A DNA stretch of 64,000 nucleotides. It comes from Tragulus kanchil. Lineage: Eukaryota; Chordata; Mammalia; Artiodactyla; Tragulidae. Of this stretch, positions 13,133 through 25,337 are shown piece after piece. Within the stretch, counting starts at the first letter, position 1. Every line of letters starts with the position of its first letter. The position numbers and the translations under genes are program-made. The notes beneath the pieces were generated by a model. It saw only the letters and a program-made list of their open reading frames with translations. It had not been told where the DNA came from and searched no databases. The DNA is taken from the NCBI GenBank assembly GCA_022376925.1, contig JAIOJX010000005.1, positions 89,997,001-90,061,000 of the forward strand, in the 5' to 3' direction.

Positions 13133-13230
13133 CAAGGAACTTTCACCTACATTATCACTTTTGATCCTTTATAACTCTGAGGAAAGGATATTCCATATTC
13201 AAGAAGTTCTATTACTTGGTGGAGGTCAGT
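13133..13230 (+). mobile_element. MIR-like SINE remnant (second copy)
   Basis: Copy of 12035-12132 from duplication 6. Confidence 0.5.
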
Positions 13231-13478
13231 TATCTACCAGGTTACTGGAATCTTGAGGAATCTTCTCCCTTTCTGCCTTTTTCCTTCTTGCCTCCTTTCA
13301 ACATGTGAGAGCATAGAATGCTTTTTTCTGAATAGAGGTGGCCTGGGCCAGGCCAGCTGGCATCCTTAAGTTCCAGTATTTCTTTCCTGAACAGTTAAAG
13401 CCTTGAAACACAGTAGTGGTATTTGAGTCCAAATTTAAAATATACATTGTGTATGTGTGTGTTTATTTCCTGTGTGCA

Positions 13479-13684
13479 TGTTCATTCACTTCAATCATGT
13501 CCAACTCTTTGTGACCCCATGGACTAAAGCCTGCCAGGCTCCTCTGTTCAGGGGATTCTCCAGGCAAGAATACTGGAGTGGGTAGCCATTTCCTTCTCCA
13601 GGGATCTACCTGACCCCGGGTCTGAACCAGCATCTCTTGTATTGCAGCTGGATTATTTACCTGCTGAATCACCTGGGAAGCCCC
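13479..13684 (-). mobile_element. Bov-A2 type SINE (second copy)
   Basis: Copy of 12381-12587 from duplication 6, one G shorter in the CAGGGGATC run. Confidence 0.92.
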
Positions 13685-14198
13685 TGTTTATGTTCTATGT
13701 GGGTCTAAAACTGGAGATTCAAGGAAAGTCTCATGCTTGGTGATAAAGCATACCACTGGGTTGTTTTCTATAATAGCACTTAAACTAGTTTATACTTCTG
13801 CCATGTGTTGACCTCACTATGTTCTCTCCAGCATTGAGGGTTAAAGTAACTCTTTGTTTTCTTTGCCAGTTTAATAGTTGAACAATGTTCACCTCATTAT
13901 TATTTGTTTATAATACTTCATTATTAGTTTAAATGAATAGTGTTTCATACATTTTCCAGCCATTTGCATTTCTCATTTATGGGTTGCTTGCTCACCTCAC
14001 ATGTCTCCTGCAGTTGTTTGGGGATTTTTTTCTTTTCCTTTTTTTTTTAACTTTTTATGTTAATCCCTGTCTTTCCATACAAAAGTAACCAGGAAGGTCA
14101 GTTCATGATTATGCACCATAAACCTATAGAAATTGAGTTGGATCTGCATAAAACACTGAATCTAAGGTCTATGTTTATTTTACTTATTTCTTTAAAGA

Positions 14199-14222
14199 TT
14201 TGTTGTTGTTGTTGTTGTTGCT
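14199..14222. repeat. (TTG)n microsatellite (first copy)
   Basis: About seven TTG units, ending in TTGCTG. It recurs at 15253-15276 through duplication 7. It creates a run of cysteine codons in a meaningless forward frame. Confidence 0.9.
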
Positions 14223-14269
14223 GTGGGCCCTTTTTAAAATCTTTACTAAATTTGTTACAAAGGTGATTC

Positions 14270-14400
14270 TGGTTTTTATTTTTTCATATTTTGGTTTTGT
14301 GGCCATGAGTCATGTGGGATCTTAGCTCCCCAAAAAGGGACTAAGCCCTCATCTCCTCTACTGGAAGATAAAGTCTTAACCACTGGACAATCAGGGATAT
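14270..14400 (-). mobile_element. Old CHR-type SINE (first copy)
   Basis: Reverse orientation: GTGGCCATGAGTCATGTGGG, ATCTTAGCTCCCC and TTAACCACTGGACAATCAGG correspond to the tail and head of a CHR-1-like element. The B-box is eroded. Confidence 0.75.
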
Positions 14401-15323
14401 GGTCTATTTCTTAATAGCCAACTCCCTGATCAATGAACTAGAAATACAAACACTCAAAAGGTACCAGTATTTAATATTTCAGATAGATGAACAAAGCCAA
14501 GTTAGCACCATGGCATAACCCATTATGGATAGCAGTTCCCAGAGTTTGTTTAAGCCAAGTGAACAGGAACGTCTAGTTTGTTGTTTGCATACAGTTTATC
14601 GGTTTATATTAGAAAATTGAGATGATAGCTCTTAAGTATGCAGAGTACGGTTAAGGTAGCTACTCATTTTCTCTCTGGCACCAAACAGCTGGAAAATTTC
14701 ATGCCTACTCTTTTTTTGCTGCCAGAGTAGTCACTTTAGGCATGTGACAATTTCAGGCATGTAGCCACAAGCAAAGCAGTGAAGAAAGAAAGGTCTGTCC
14801 CTGGATAGATAGTATCCCAGAGGCCTGGAAGAAATGTTGAAAGGGTTTCTTCTCATTGCAAGGTCAATAGCACTAAGGTTAAAAGGGAGACAGAACAGTT
14901 GGTTTTTGATTGAGAATTTTCAAGAACAATGATTGAATACTTTCATCTTAAAAATGAATTATCTTGCCATTGGCAGCAGAGGGACAGCTGAGATTTGATA
15001 TATCATTTTCCAGCCATTTGCATTTCTCATTTATGGGTTGCTTGCTCACCTCACATGTCTCCTGCAGTTGTTTGGGGATTTTTTTCTTTTCCTTTTTTTT
15101 TTAACTTTTTATGTTAATCCCTGTCTTTCCATACAAAAGTAACCAGGAAGGTCAGTTCATGATTATGCACCATAAACCTATAGAAATTGAGTTGGATCTG
15201 CATAAAACACTGAATCTAAGGTCTATGTTTATTTTACTTATTTCTTTAAAGATTTGTTGTTGTTGTTGTTGTTGCTGTGGGCCCTTTTTAAAATCTTTAC
15301 TAAATTTGTTACAAAGGTGATTC

Positions 15324-15454
15324 TGGTTTTTATTTTTTCATATTTTGGTTTTGTGGCCATGAGTCATGTGGGATCTTAGCTCCCCAAAAAGGGACTAAGC
15401 CCTCATCTCCTCTACTGGAAGATAAAGTCTTAACCACTGGACAATCAGGGATAT
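15324..15454 (-). mobile_element. Old CHR-type SINE (second copy)
   Basis: Copy of 14270-14400 from duplication 7. Confidence 0.75.
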
Positions 15455-16061
15455 GGTCTATTTCTTAATAGCCAACTCCCTGATCAATGAACTAGAAATA
15501 CAAACACTCAAAAGGTACCAGTATTTAATATTTCAGATAGATGAACAAAGCCAAGTTAGCACCATGGCATAACCCATTATGGATAGCAGTTCCCAGAGTT
15601 TGTTTAAGCCAAGTGAACAGGAACGTCTAGTTTGTTGTTTGCATACAGTTTATCGGTTTATATTAGAAAATTGAGATGATAGCTCTTAAGTATGCAGAGT
15701 ACGGTTAAGGTAGCTACTCATTTTCTCTCTGGCACCAAACAGCTGGAAAATTTCATGCCTACTCTTTTTTTGCTGCCAGAGTAGTCACTTTAGGCATGTG
15801 ACAATTTCAGGCATGTAGCCACAAGCAAAGCAGTGAAGAAAGAAAGGTCTGTCCCTGGATAGATAGTATCCCAGAGGCCTGGAAGAAATGTTGAAAGGGT
15901 TTCTTCTCATTGCAAGGTCAATAGCACTAAGGTTAAAAGGGAGACAGAACAGTTGGTTTTTGATTGAGAATTTTCAAGAACAATGATTGAATACTTTCAT
16001 CTTAAAAATGAATTATCTTGCCATTGGCAGCAGAGGGACAGCTGAGATTTGATATATCATT

Positions 16062-16508
16062 TTATTTCATTTATTGGATATAATTGCTTTACAATGTTGT
16101 GTTTGTTGATGCTGTACGACAAAGTAAATCGGTTATACGTATACCTAAACTCTCTCTCTCTCGGACCTTCCTCCCACCCGCCACCCGTCCCTTCTAGGTC
16201 ATCATAGAGCACCGCGCTCAGCTCCCTGTGCTGTACAGCAGCTTCCCACTAGCTGGCTGTCTCACACGTGGTCGAGTTCATCTGTGAATGCTGCTCTCCC
16301 AGCTTGTCTCACCCTCCCCTCCCTGTCATGTCCACATGTCTGTTCTCTATGTCTGCATCCCTAGTCCTGCCCTGCCAATAGGTTCATCTGTACCATTTTT
16401 ATAGATTCCATACATATGTATTAATATACGACATCTGTTTTCCCTTTCTGACATGCTTCACTTTGTATGACAGACTCTAGGTCCACCCACATCTCTTGCA
16501 AAGATTAA
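16062..16508 (-). mobile_element. L1 LINE 3' end (first copy)
   Basis: AATTGCTTTACAATGTTGTG, TCCCTGTGCTGTACAGCAG, TGTCCACATGTCTGTTCTCT, AATAGGTTCATCTGTACC and GACAGACTCTAGGTCCACCC follow the order of the cetartiodactyl L1 3' UTR and end of ORF2 in reverse. The fragment has no meaningful reading frame. Confidence 0.9.
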
Positions 16509-17165
16509 ATACATAAGAAGTTGCTCCAGTGATGGTTGTGTATGATTATTTATTAGTGTTATTATCAATTACTATCATCACTGTCACTACTTTGGACACC
16601 ATTATAGTTGATGATGGTGATTAGGAGTCAGCTCTGCCGTTAGCTTCTCTGGTTGCTACTCTTGTCTCCATCGCTTTAACTAAGTGTGTGGACTTGGCTT
16701 TGTTCATTAACCTCACAGAGCCTGTCTGCTCATCCAGAAAATGAAGACAGCAGTAAGCTCTGTCTCGAGGTGATGACTGGGAAATATCCTGAAATGGTCA
16801 ATATAACCTTAGCATTACATTTGGAAGGACTAAATAAATCTATGATGCCTTCTTATCATCCCATTAAAGAACATACTTCAGATTCAATCACGGTTGAGAA
16901 TTTCATAGATAAGTTTCTCATTATTTGCCAACAAGAGGTTATTTCTTAAACATTAGGCAACCAAGACAGAAACACTCCTGACAAGTGAGAAATGTTGAAA
17001 GGGTTTCTTCTCATTGCAAGGTCAATAGCACTAAGGTTAAAGGAGACAGAACAGTTGGTTTTTGATTGAGAATTTTCAAGAACAATGATTGAATACTTTC
17101 ATCTTAAAAATGAATTATCTTGCCATTGGCAGCAGAGGGACAGCTGAGATTTGATATATCATTTT

Positions 17166-17612
17166 ATTTCATTTATTGGATATAATTGCTTTACAATGTT
17201 GTGTTTGTTGATGCTGTACGACAAAGTAAATCGGTTATACGTATACCTAAACTCTCTCTCTCTCGGACCTTCCTCCCACCCGCCACCCGTCCCTTCTAGG
17301 TCATCATAGAGCACCGCGCTCAGCTCCCTGTGCTGTACAGCAGCTTCCCACTAGCTGGCTGTCTCACACGTGGTCGAGTTCATCTGTGAATGCTGCTCTC
17401 CCAGCTTGTCTCACCCTCCCCTCCCTGTCATGTCCACATGTCTGTTCTCTATGTCTGCATCCCTAGTCCTGCCCTGCCAATAGGTTCATCTGTACCATTT
17501 TTATAGATTCCATACATATGTATTAATATACGACATCTGTTTTCCCTTTCTGACATGCTTCACTTTGTATGACAGACTCTAGGTCCACCCACATCTCTTG
17601 CAAAGATTAAAT
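17166..17612 (-). mobile_element. L1 LINE 3' end (second copy)
   Basis: Copy of the L1 fragment at 16062 from duplication 8. Confidence 0.9.
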
Positions 17613-18392
17613 ACATAAGAAGTTGCTCCAGTGATGGTTGTGTATGATTATTTATTAGTGTTATTATCAATTACTATCATCACTGTCACTACTTTGGACA
17701 CCATTATAGTTGATGATGGTGATTAGGAGTCAGCTCTGCCGTTAGCTTCTCTGGTTGCTACTCTTGTCTCCATCGCTTTAACTAAGTGTGTGGACTTGGC
17801 TTTGTTCATTAACCTCACAGAGCCTGTCTGCTCATCCAGAAAATGAAGACAGCAGTAAGCTCTGTCTCGAGGTGATGACTGGGAAATATCCTGAAATGGT
17901 CAATATAACCTTAGCATTACATTTGGAAGGACTAAATAAATCTATGATGCCTTCTTATCATCCCATTAAAGAACATACTTCAGATTCAATCACGGTTGAG
18001 AATTTCATAGATAAGTTTCTCATTATTTGCCAACAAGAGGTTATTTCTTAAACATTAGGCAACCAAGACAGAAACACTCCTGACAAGTGAGAAATAACTT
18101 GTAACCTCATTTGATGTAATTTAATTCAATCTTCCCTTCTCAGAGCAGATTGCCCTTTGTTGTTTTAGAGATAGTTTGAAAATTATTCAGTGAAAATGAT
18201 GCTAAGATCGTATCTATCAGGCTTTGATTAATAAAATTGAGAATGGAATTGAGTGATCTTCAAAAGTGCTCATCCACAATCTACTTCATAAGTATGAACC
18301 CGCTCTTGGTTTTCATTTCATGAATGCCATTTTGCAACTTATGTGCATTTTGTATTGAATAATATTTCTGTGATTTAAAAACGATAAGTCTT

Positions 18393-18658
18393 GGGCTTCC
18401 CTGGAGGTCCAGTGGGTAAAGAGTCTACCTTGCAGTACAAGGGGCACCAGTTTGATCCCTGACACAGGAAGATCCCGCATGCCGTGGAGCGGCTGGACTG
18501 GTGTGTCCAATTGCGAGCCGTCACTCTGGAGCGCATGCGTCCTGATCGGTGCTCAGCAAGGAGAGAGGCCACTGTGATGGGAGGCCCACACAGGCAGGGG
18601 AACTAAGATGGTTGAAAATAAATAAATGAAGGACCAATAAAAGAGGCCAAAATTAAAA
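18393..18658 (+). mobile_element. CHR-type SINE, older subfamily
   Basis: Head GGGCTTCCCTGGAGGTCCAG, then body words GGCTGGACTGGTGTGTCCAA, GATGGGAGGCCCACACAGGC, GTTGAAAATAAATAAATGAA and CCAATAAAAGAGGCCAAAAT. It ends in an A-rich tail without the C-rich extension seen in the younger members. Confidence 0.85.
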
Positions 18659-18743
18659 AATTCATTTATCAAGAACATTATAGAACACTATTCACATAGG
18701 CTATTTGACTCTTTTCACATTTCCTTCTATTTTCCCCTTTTTT

Positions 18744-18840
18744 TCAACAAATATTTTAGTACCTATTTGTCAGGCCCTGTGCAAGATGCCAGGAAATAGT
18801 AGTAAGAAAGTCAGTGCCTTACTCTCGGATTTTAGTCTGT
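18744..18840 (+). mobile_element. L2-like remnant (first copy)
   Basis: CAACAAATATTTTAGTACCT followed by TGTCAGGCCCTGTGCAAGAT resembles the ancient word series ending in 'ccaggcactgtgctagg'. It recurs at about 19838-19934. Family assignment is uncertain. Confidence 0.4.
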
Positions 18841-19557
18841 TTTATCACACCTAGAAATTTATTACACATCTTCTATTTCACACTTAAATGTGTGATGAGG
18901 TTTGGTTATTTCTCTGAGAAATAGAGCCACAAAATAGCACCTGTTAGGATATTATCTCTCATCCTTTCGGCGTACAGGAAACATCTTTATCTTCAGGTTT
19001 TATTGTTTCTTTGTTATTGTTTTTATCAAAATACATGGTTCCTTCTATTTATGATTGTATAAATTGTCTATATTGAACATGATCGCTGTATTTTCCCAAT
19101 ATTTTGGGAAACTGTTTACTAAGACATGTGATTTGTTATGACAACAGTTTGATCTCCATTGTCTTATTTTTCTAACAATTATCTGCATTTTTATCATTAG
19201 CTCTTCTCCTCCAGAGCCTCTCTGCATCATGTCTATACCCCTTGAGCAGCCTTTAATAATCGTATGCTTTGACTGTGCAATTGATCAAGATACATGATAG
19301 TCTAGAGGCTGTTGGTCGCTTTTCTCTCTCTTTTTTTTTTATATTCACTTTTCTCTTAAAATTAAAAAACAATCACTTTCTTCCGTTTAACTCCAGTGGG
19401 CTGGTAGCACGTGTCTGTTAGGGTTAAGATAAAACTGGCCTTATATTTTCATTTAAACATTTAATGTTTCTGCCAGAAGAAAACAGGGTGTAGAAAGGGC
19501 ATTGCACAAATGTATTCCTTCTGCCTGGTTGCATTGCCTTTTTCACCCTCACCTAAT

Positions 19558-19700
19558 TTTTTTTAATAAGAGTACAATTGCTTTACAGTGTATTAGTTCC
19601 CGCTGTACAATCAAGTGCCTCACCTCCAAGTGTACCAGAACAGTTTGATAAGAACCCACTATTTCACGAGTACGGCTGATCGGTGCTCAAAAACCTTCCC
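19558..19700 (-). mobile_element. L1 3' end, broken at a duplication join
   Basis: Begins like 20648 (AGTACAATTGCTTTACAGTG) but loses similarity after about 19614, where the degraded join of duplication 9 starts. Confidence 0.7.
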
Positions 19701-20647
19701 CTTGGTTGAAAATAAATAAATGAAGGACCAATAAAAGAGGCCAAAATTAAAAAATTCATTTATCAAGAACATTATAGAACACTATTCACATAGGCTATTT
19801 GACTCTTTTCACATTTCCTTCTATTTTCCCCTTTTTTTCAACAAATATTTTAGTACCTATTTGTCAGGCCCTGTGCAAGATGCCAGGAAATAGTAGTAAG
19901 AAAGTCAGTGCCTTACTCTCGGATTTTAGTCTGTTTTATCACACCTAGAAATTTATTACACATCTTCTATTTCACACTTAAATGTGTGATGAGGTTTGGT
20001 TATTTCTCTGAGAAATAGAGCCACAAAATAGCACCTGTTAGGATATTATCTCTCATCCTTTCGGCGTACAGGAAACATCTTTATCTTCAGGTTTTATTGT
20101 TTCTTTGTTATTGTTTTTATCAAAATACATGGTTCCTTCTATTTATGATTGTATAAATTGTCTATATTGAACATGATCGCTGTATTTTCCCAATATTTTG
20201 GGAAACTGTTTACTAAGACATGTGATTTGTTATGACAACAGTTTGATCTCCATTGTCTTATTTTTCTAACAATTATCTGCATTTTTATCATTAGCTCTTC
20301 TCCTCCAGAGCCTCTCTGCATCATGTCTATACCCCTTGAGCAGCCTTTAATAATCGTATGCTTTGACTGTGCAATTGATCAAGATACATGATAGTCTAGA
20401 GGCTGTTGGTCGCTTTTCTCTTTTTTTTTTATATTCACTTTTCTCTTAAAATTAAAAAACAATCACTTTCTTCCGTTTAACTCCAGTGGGCTGGTAGCAC
20501 GTGTCTGTTAGGGTTAAGATAAAACTGGCCTTATATTTTCATTTAAACATTTAATGTTTCTGCCAGAAGAAAACAGGGTGTAGAAAGGGCATTGCACAAA
20601 TGTATTCCTTCTGCCTGGTTGCATTGCCTTTTTCACCCTCACCTAAT

Positions 20648-21150
20648 TTTTTTTAATAAGAGTACAATTGCTTTACAGTGTATTAGTTCCCGCTGTACAA
20701 TCAAGTGCATCAGCTCCATGTGTACATAGATCCTTTCCCTCTTGGACCTCTCTCCCGCCCACCCACCCACTTCTCACCCTTCTAGGTCATCACAGAGCAC
20801 CAACCTGAGCTCACTGTATAGATTCCACATGTACGCACTAACATGCGATACTTGTTTTTCTTTCTGACTTCAGTCTGTATGAGAGACTCTAGGTTCATCT
20901 GCATCTCTATAAATGACCCAAGTCCATTCCTTTTTTTGACTGAGTAGTATCATTGTATATACATACCACATCTTCTTTATCCATTCATTCATCTGTCAGT
21001 GGATATGTAGGCTGCTTCCATGCCATGGCCAATGTCAGTAGTGCTGGGGAACATGTATCTGTTTGAATTACGGTTTTCTCAGGGTAGATGTGCAATAGCA
21101 CGGTTGTTGGGTAATATGGTATTTTTATTTTTAGATTTTTTTTAGTTCTC
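20648..21150 (-). mobile_element. L1 LINE 3' end
   Basis: Reverse-oriented L1: CAATTGCTTTACAGTG, TCTTGGACCTCTCTCCC, TTCTAGGTCATCACAGAGCA, CACATCTTCTTTATCCATTC and GAATTACGGTTTTCTCAGGG, reaching into the 3' part of ORF2. An internal stretch is missing after GAGCTCACTGTATAGATTCC. Many stops. Confidence 0.88.
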
Positions 21151-21333
21151 CATGTCACTTTTAAAAACTTTTTTTATTTTATTGAAGTATAAAAGCTTTG
21201 CTTTTGATCTCTGTGTTATACTGACTCTTTTGTTCTATAATTCATATTAGTTTGTCTGTTTTGCGTACTTTTGAGGTGAGTTCATTTTAAGAAAACCATA
21301 ATGCTTCAAATTTATTATCAGTAGCCTCAACGC

Positions 21334-21600
21334 TCTTTCTTTTTTTTTTTTTTTTCCTTAGTTATAGCTCAGAGTTTATTAGGTAAAGGAAGGATTGTAC
21401 ACCCTCGAGGCCTGAGGGCAGGCCAACTCAAAGGAGAGGCCTCAACATACTTTCTAATAAAAAATCATTCACATATCCTTTCAGTCCTTAGCACTAGGAA
21501 GATATGCTGCCCTGGATTCCTGTTTATCCCTCCGGGGCACCATGAGCCTCAGACAGTTGTTGCAGTGCCTCTTTGAACCCTGCAGCCTTCCTCCCTATGC
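21334..21600 (-). other. Possible reverse-oriented polyadenylated insertion, family unknown
   Basis: A run of about 15 T, then text with a TTTATT (reverse AATAAA) close by, as expected of the 3' end of a retrotransposed or LTR-type element on the minus strand. CTCAACGCTCTTTC at about 21327 and CTCAACATACTTTC near 21441 could be an imperfect target-site pair. I do not recognise the family. Confidence 0.3.
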
Positions 21601-21624
21601 GGCCTATCTTGGACCCTAATTAGT

Positions 21625-21822
21625 GTTAGTTGCTCAGTCATGTCGAACTCTTTTGCAACCCCATGGACTATAATCTACCAGGCTCCTTTGTCCGTGGAGT
21701 GCTCCAGGTAAGAAATACTGGCATAGGTTACTATTGCCTTCCTCAGGGGATCTTTCTGACCCAGGGATCAAACCTGGGTCTCTTGCATTGCAGGCAGATT
21801 CTTTACCATCTGTGGCCCCTAC
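21625..21822 (-). mobile_element. Bov-A2 type SINE
   Basis: TTGCTCAGTCATGTCGAACT, AACCCCATGGACTATAATCT, AGGGATCAAACCTGGGTCTC and GCATTGCAGGCAGATTCTTT in reverse orientation. Single copy in the window. Confidence 0.92.
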
Positions 21823-23300
21823 TCTCCACTAATATTCTTGCCTGCATCTAGACACCATCTTATCTGGAGGAGTGATGTATTGGTTAGGGAATACCCTCAG
21901 CTATAAATACTGGTAACTCTGGCTGTCAGTGGTATAAATAAAGAGAAGTTTCTTTTTCCCACAGAACAAGCAGTCTGAGGGTAGACAGCTGCTGGTGTAG
22001 TTCAGAGTTTTAATGATAGTTTCCTTCACTTCCTATTACTTGTCCAGCTCCATGGCTCAGATCTTCATTGAGAGACAAAAGAAGAGAAGGACAGGGCTAG
22101 CTACGTGTTCCTTCACGGGAAAAGAAAATGCCTTTCCAGAAGCCCCAAAGTACATGTCTCACTAAACTATAAAGACCTCGTCCAGCCCTGTCTAGTTCCA
22201 AGGGAGACTGGAAAAGGGAGTAGCTATCTTTTCTACTATGGTGATAGCAAAACGAGAGAACCAGTCAAAGAACAGAGAACACTGATGAATTTTAACTCAG
22301 CGTGACCATCAGCACAGTTCTCTGAAATGACAAAATATACAAAGTGATCTATTCATAGGAAATACTCTTGATTGTACCTAAATAAGCATATAGTATAAAA
22401 TGCAGTTTCTACTTCCTAGAATTTTTATCTTAAGATAATTAAACTAGTATATAAAGACATGTGTGCAAAGTTTGGAGAATTTTTGTAGCAGTATTCTATA
22501 ATAAATTTGGGAAACATTGCAGCTCATCACTAGGATTTGGGTTAAGTAGATAATCGAACACTATGGAAGGATTAAAAATGATGGTGTAGGTTGTCCTAAT
22601 AGCATGGAAATGTTCCTGGGTGTATCAAGTAGGCCATGCAGATGTGAGGCATAATCCCTTCTGAATTTACAAAACTGAGATTATGCATTTTCACCAAAAT
22701 GGTAGACAATGACTCTCTTTATCTAGGATGTGATTTTTATTTTTATTTTTCTGCATTGCTTAATTTTTAAAACAATGAGTATTTTATAATCAGAAAATAG
22801 TTTTCATAAATAATTTTCACAAAAAAAATATACTTTAATGAAGAAGTAGTATGAGGTACCAAACACGAAACCTGTGCTGACTAGAACCAAGCTAACAATA
22901 CACTCAAATTAACAGGTCTTGTTATGTTTACAAGAGTGGAAAACCAGAAGCCTCCAATTCCTGCAATACCATATTCTCTTAAGATGAATAATATCCATTA
23001 TGTGAACTCCTGCAGATTCCTTTCCACTGAATAAAGTAGATATGAGACACAAGTGGACTCATGCATTTGTGAAATATTTTCAACATCGAGGGCTAAGCAA
23101 TAAAGTATTTTCTGAAAAGTTTTCAATTGAACAAAAATGAAATTCCAGTTAATAAAGCATTCACCAGAAGTGGTTTAGGAATTCATTTAGGAATTCCAGT
23201 ATATTCAATTGCTGTTACTAAGGAGCACAAGTATAAGTGAAGACTTCCAAGAGCAGATCACTTATATTCTGTTGTCTTGCTTTTTTCTATGTAGCATACT
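21823..23300. other. Gene-free single-copy stretch
   Basis: A/T-rich, no recognised repeat family, no supported open frame. It belongs to one of the longest intervals free of a duplication join (about 19.7-24.07 kb). Confidence 0.5.
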
Positions 23301-23301
23301 T

Positions 23302-23432
23302 GGTTGTTGTTTAGTCACTAAATAGTGTCTGACTCTTTGTCACCCCATAAATTGCAGCTTGCCAGACTTCTCTGTCCATCACTATCTCCCTGAGTTTGCT
23401 CAAATGCACGTCCAGTGAGTCAGTAATGCTTA
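23302..23432 (-). mobile_element. BovB LINE 3' fragment (first copy)
   Basis: GGTTGTTGTTTAGTCACTAA, CTGACTCTTTGTCACCCC and CCCTGAGTTTGCTCAAATGC match the BovB 3' region in reverse. It recurs at 24398-24528 through duplication 10. Confidence 0.85.
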
Positions 23433-23915
23433 ATTAGAAGTGGCAAAACTCTGACAGTCTCAAATGCAAAATGTGTTAGAGAAAGTGAAGGTGTACATCA
23501 GCCCTGTAGAGTACTGAATACTACTTAGGTAGTCAAGAATGAAAAGAAGATCCCAGAAAATAGACTTCAAAAAAAGAATTGATCTAGTATCCTGATTCTA
23601 GACTGTCTGATACCACGCTCTTGCTGATATAAGCCTGCATCCAAATACAGAGTTTTCAGGATAAAGAGTAAAGATTTAAAGTTGTATTACTTAATCAAAT
23701 AGATCAATCTGGACTCATGTTTTACATTAATAATTTAAGCAGGTATACTGTTTTTTATTTTCATCCTTTTTTTATGGTAGAAAGAACCTCTTAGAAAGAA
23801 TTCTCTGTAAATGTCAACTTTTATGAATAGATCATAAGTAGAAACCAAGAAAAACAATTCTGGGTTTCAATTTTTAGGTAAAGGTTTTGCAGCATTAGAG
23901 TCAAAAGTTAAAAGT

Positions 23916-24070
23916 GGGGCTTCCCTGCTGGCTCATTGGTAAAGAGTTTCCCTGCCAGTGCAGGAAACATGGGTTTGACCCCTGATCCAGGAAGATCCCA
24001 CATGCTCTGAGCAGCTAGGCCCATGGGCCACAACTGTTGAGCCCATGTGCTACAATTACTGAAGCCCGTG
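23916..24070 (+). mobile_element. CHR-2 SINE, truncated by a duplication join
   Basis: Starts GGGGCTTCCCTGCTGGCTCA and stops at GAAGCCCGTG, where duplication 10 begins its second copy. The full element is at 25014. Confidence 0.9.
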
Positions 24071-24397
24071 CTCTTTAAGATGAATAATATCCATTATGTG
24101 AACTCCTGCAGATTCCTTTCCACTGAATAAAGTAGATATGAGACACAAGTGGACTCATGCATTTGTGAAATATTTTCAACATCGAGGGCTAAGCAATAAA
24201 GTATTTTCTGAAAAGTTTTCAATTGAACAAAAATGAAATTCCAGTTAATAAAGCATTCACCAGAAGTGGTTTAGGAATTCATTTAGGAATTCCAGTATAT
24301 TCAATTGCTGTTACTAAGGAGCACAAGTATAAGTGAAGACTTCCAAGAGCAGATCACTTATATTCTGTTGTCTTGCTTTTTTCTATGTAGCATACTT

Positions 24398-24528
24398 GGT
24401 TGTTGTTTAGTCACTAAATAGTGTCTGACTCTTTGTCACCCCATAAATTGCAGCTTGCCAGACTTCTCTGTCCATCACTATCTCCCTGAGTTTGCTCAAA
24501 TGCACGTCCAGTGAGTCAGTAATGCTTA
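24398..24528 (-). mobile_element. BovB LINE 3' fragment (second copy)
   Basis: Copy of 23302-23432. Confidence 0.85.
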
Positions 24529-25013
24529 ATTAGAAGTGGCAAAACTCTGACAGTCTCAAATGCAAAATGTGTTAGAGAAAGTGAAGGTGTACATCAGCCC
24601 TGTAGAGTACTGAATACTACTTAGGTAGTCAAGAATGAAAAGAAGATCCCAGAAAATAGACTTCAAAAAAAGAATTGATCTAGTATCCTGATTCTAGACT
24701 GTCTGATACCACGCTCTTGCTGATATAAGCCTGCATCCAAATACAGAGTTTTCAGGATAAAGAGTAAAGATTTAAAGTTGTATTACTTAATCAAATAGAT
24801 CAATCTGGACTCATGTTTTACATTAATAATTTAAGCAGGTATACTGTTTTTTATTTTCATCCTTTTTTTTTATGGTAGAAAGAACCTCTTAGAAAGAATT
24901 CTCTGTAAATGTCAACTTTTATGAATAGATCATAAGTAGAAACCAAGAAAAACAATTCTGGGTTTCAATTTTTAGGTAAAGGTTTTGCAGCATTAGAGTC
25001 AAAAGTTAAAAGT

Positions 25014-25337
25014 GGGGCTTCCCTGCTGGCTCATTGGTAAAGAGTTTCCCTGCCAGTGCAGGAAACATGGGTTTGACCCCTGATCCAGGAAGATCCCACA
25101 TGCTCTGGAGCAGCTAGGCCCATGGGCCACAACTGTTGAGCCCATGTGCTACAATTACTGAAGCCCGTGTACCCTTAGAGCCCAAGTTCCACCACGAGAG
25201 AAGTCAATGCAACAAGAAGCCTGCTCACCTCAACTAAAGAGTAGCCCCTGCTCCAGGCAACTAGAGAAGAGCCTGTGGCAGCAGTGAAGACCCAGAATAG
25301 CCAAAAATAAATAAATAAAATTTAAACAAACAGACAA
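25014..25337 (+). mobile_element. CHR-2 SINE, full length
   Basis: Head with A-box region and a B-box-like GGGTTTGACCCCTG, then GGGCCACAACTGTTGAGCCC, CAACTAAAGAGTAGCCCCTG, GCAGTGAAGACCCAGAATAG and an AATAAATAAATAAA tail. The flanking AAAAGTTAAAAGTG on both sides is a clean target-site duplication. Confidence 0.95.

Larger units (their letters stand above)
11891..14087. repeat. Direct duplication 6 (offset 1,098 bp)
   Basis: 11891-12988 recurs at 12989-14087. The join is clean with little or no microhomology. The unit holds a MIR remnant and a Bov-A2 SINE. A 68-residue open frame at 12836-13042 crosses the join and exists only because of it. Confidence 0.95.
13956..16063. repeat. Direct duplication 7 (offset 1,054 bp)
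   Basis: 13956-15009 recurs at 15010-16063. The join shares the word CATTTT between both flanks. Bases 13956-14087 also belong to the previous duplication, so that stretch is present three times. Confidence 0.95.
15884..18095. repeat. Direct duplication 8 (offset ~1,102 bp)
   Basis: 15884-16993 recurs at 16988-18095. The join shares AGAAAT. The unit contains an L1 3' end. Copies differ by small indels, for example the length of the A/G run before GGGAGACAG. Confidence 0.95.
18542..20705. repeat. Direct duplication 9 (offset ~1,094 bp, noisy join)
   Basis: 18610-19614 recurs cleanly at 19704-20705. Around the join (19615-19703) the sequence is heavily degraded. It drifts away from the L1 text seen at 20698 onward, then shows a short match to the SINE text of 18542 (CTGATCGGTGCTCA) with about 40 bases missing before resuming. 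Confidence 0.92.
22981..25169. repeat. Direct duplication 10 (offset 1,096 bp)
   Basis: 22981-24070 recurs at 24077-25169. The join falls inside a CHR-2 SINE, truncating its first copy after GAAGCCCGTG. Differences include one G (GCTCTGAGC versus GCTCTGGAGC) and T-run length. Confidence 0.95.

Noticed and set aside
14057..14266. Cysteine-run small protein (copy at 15111-15320)
   Set aside because: The cysteines come from translating a (TTG)n/(TGT)n microsatellite.
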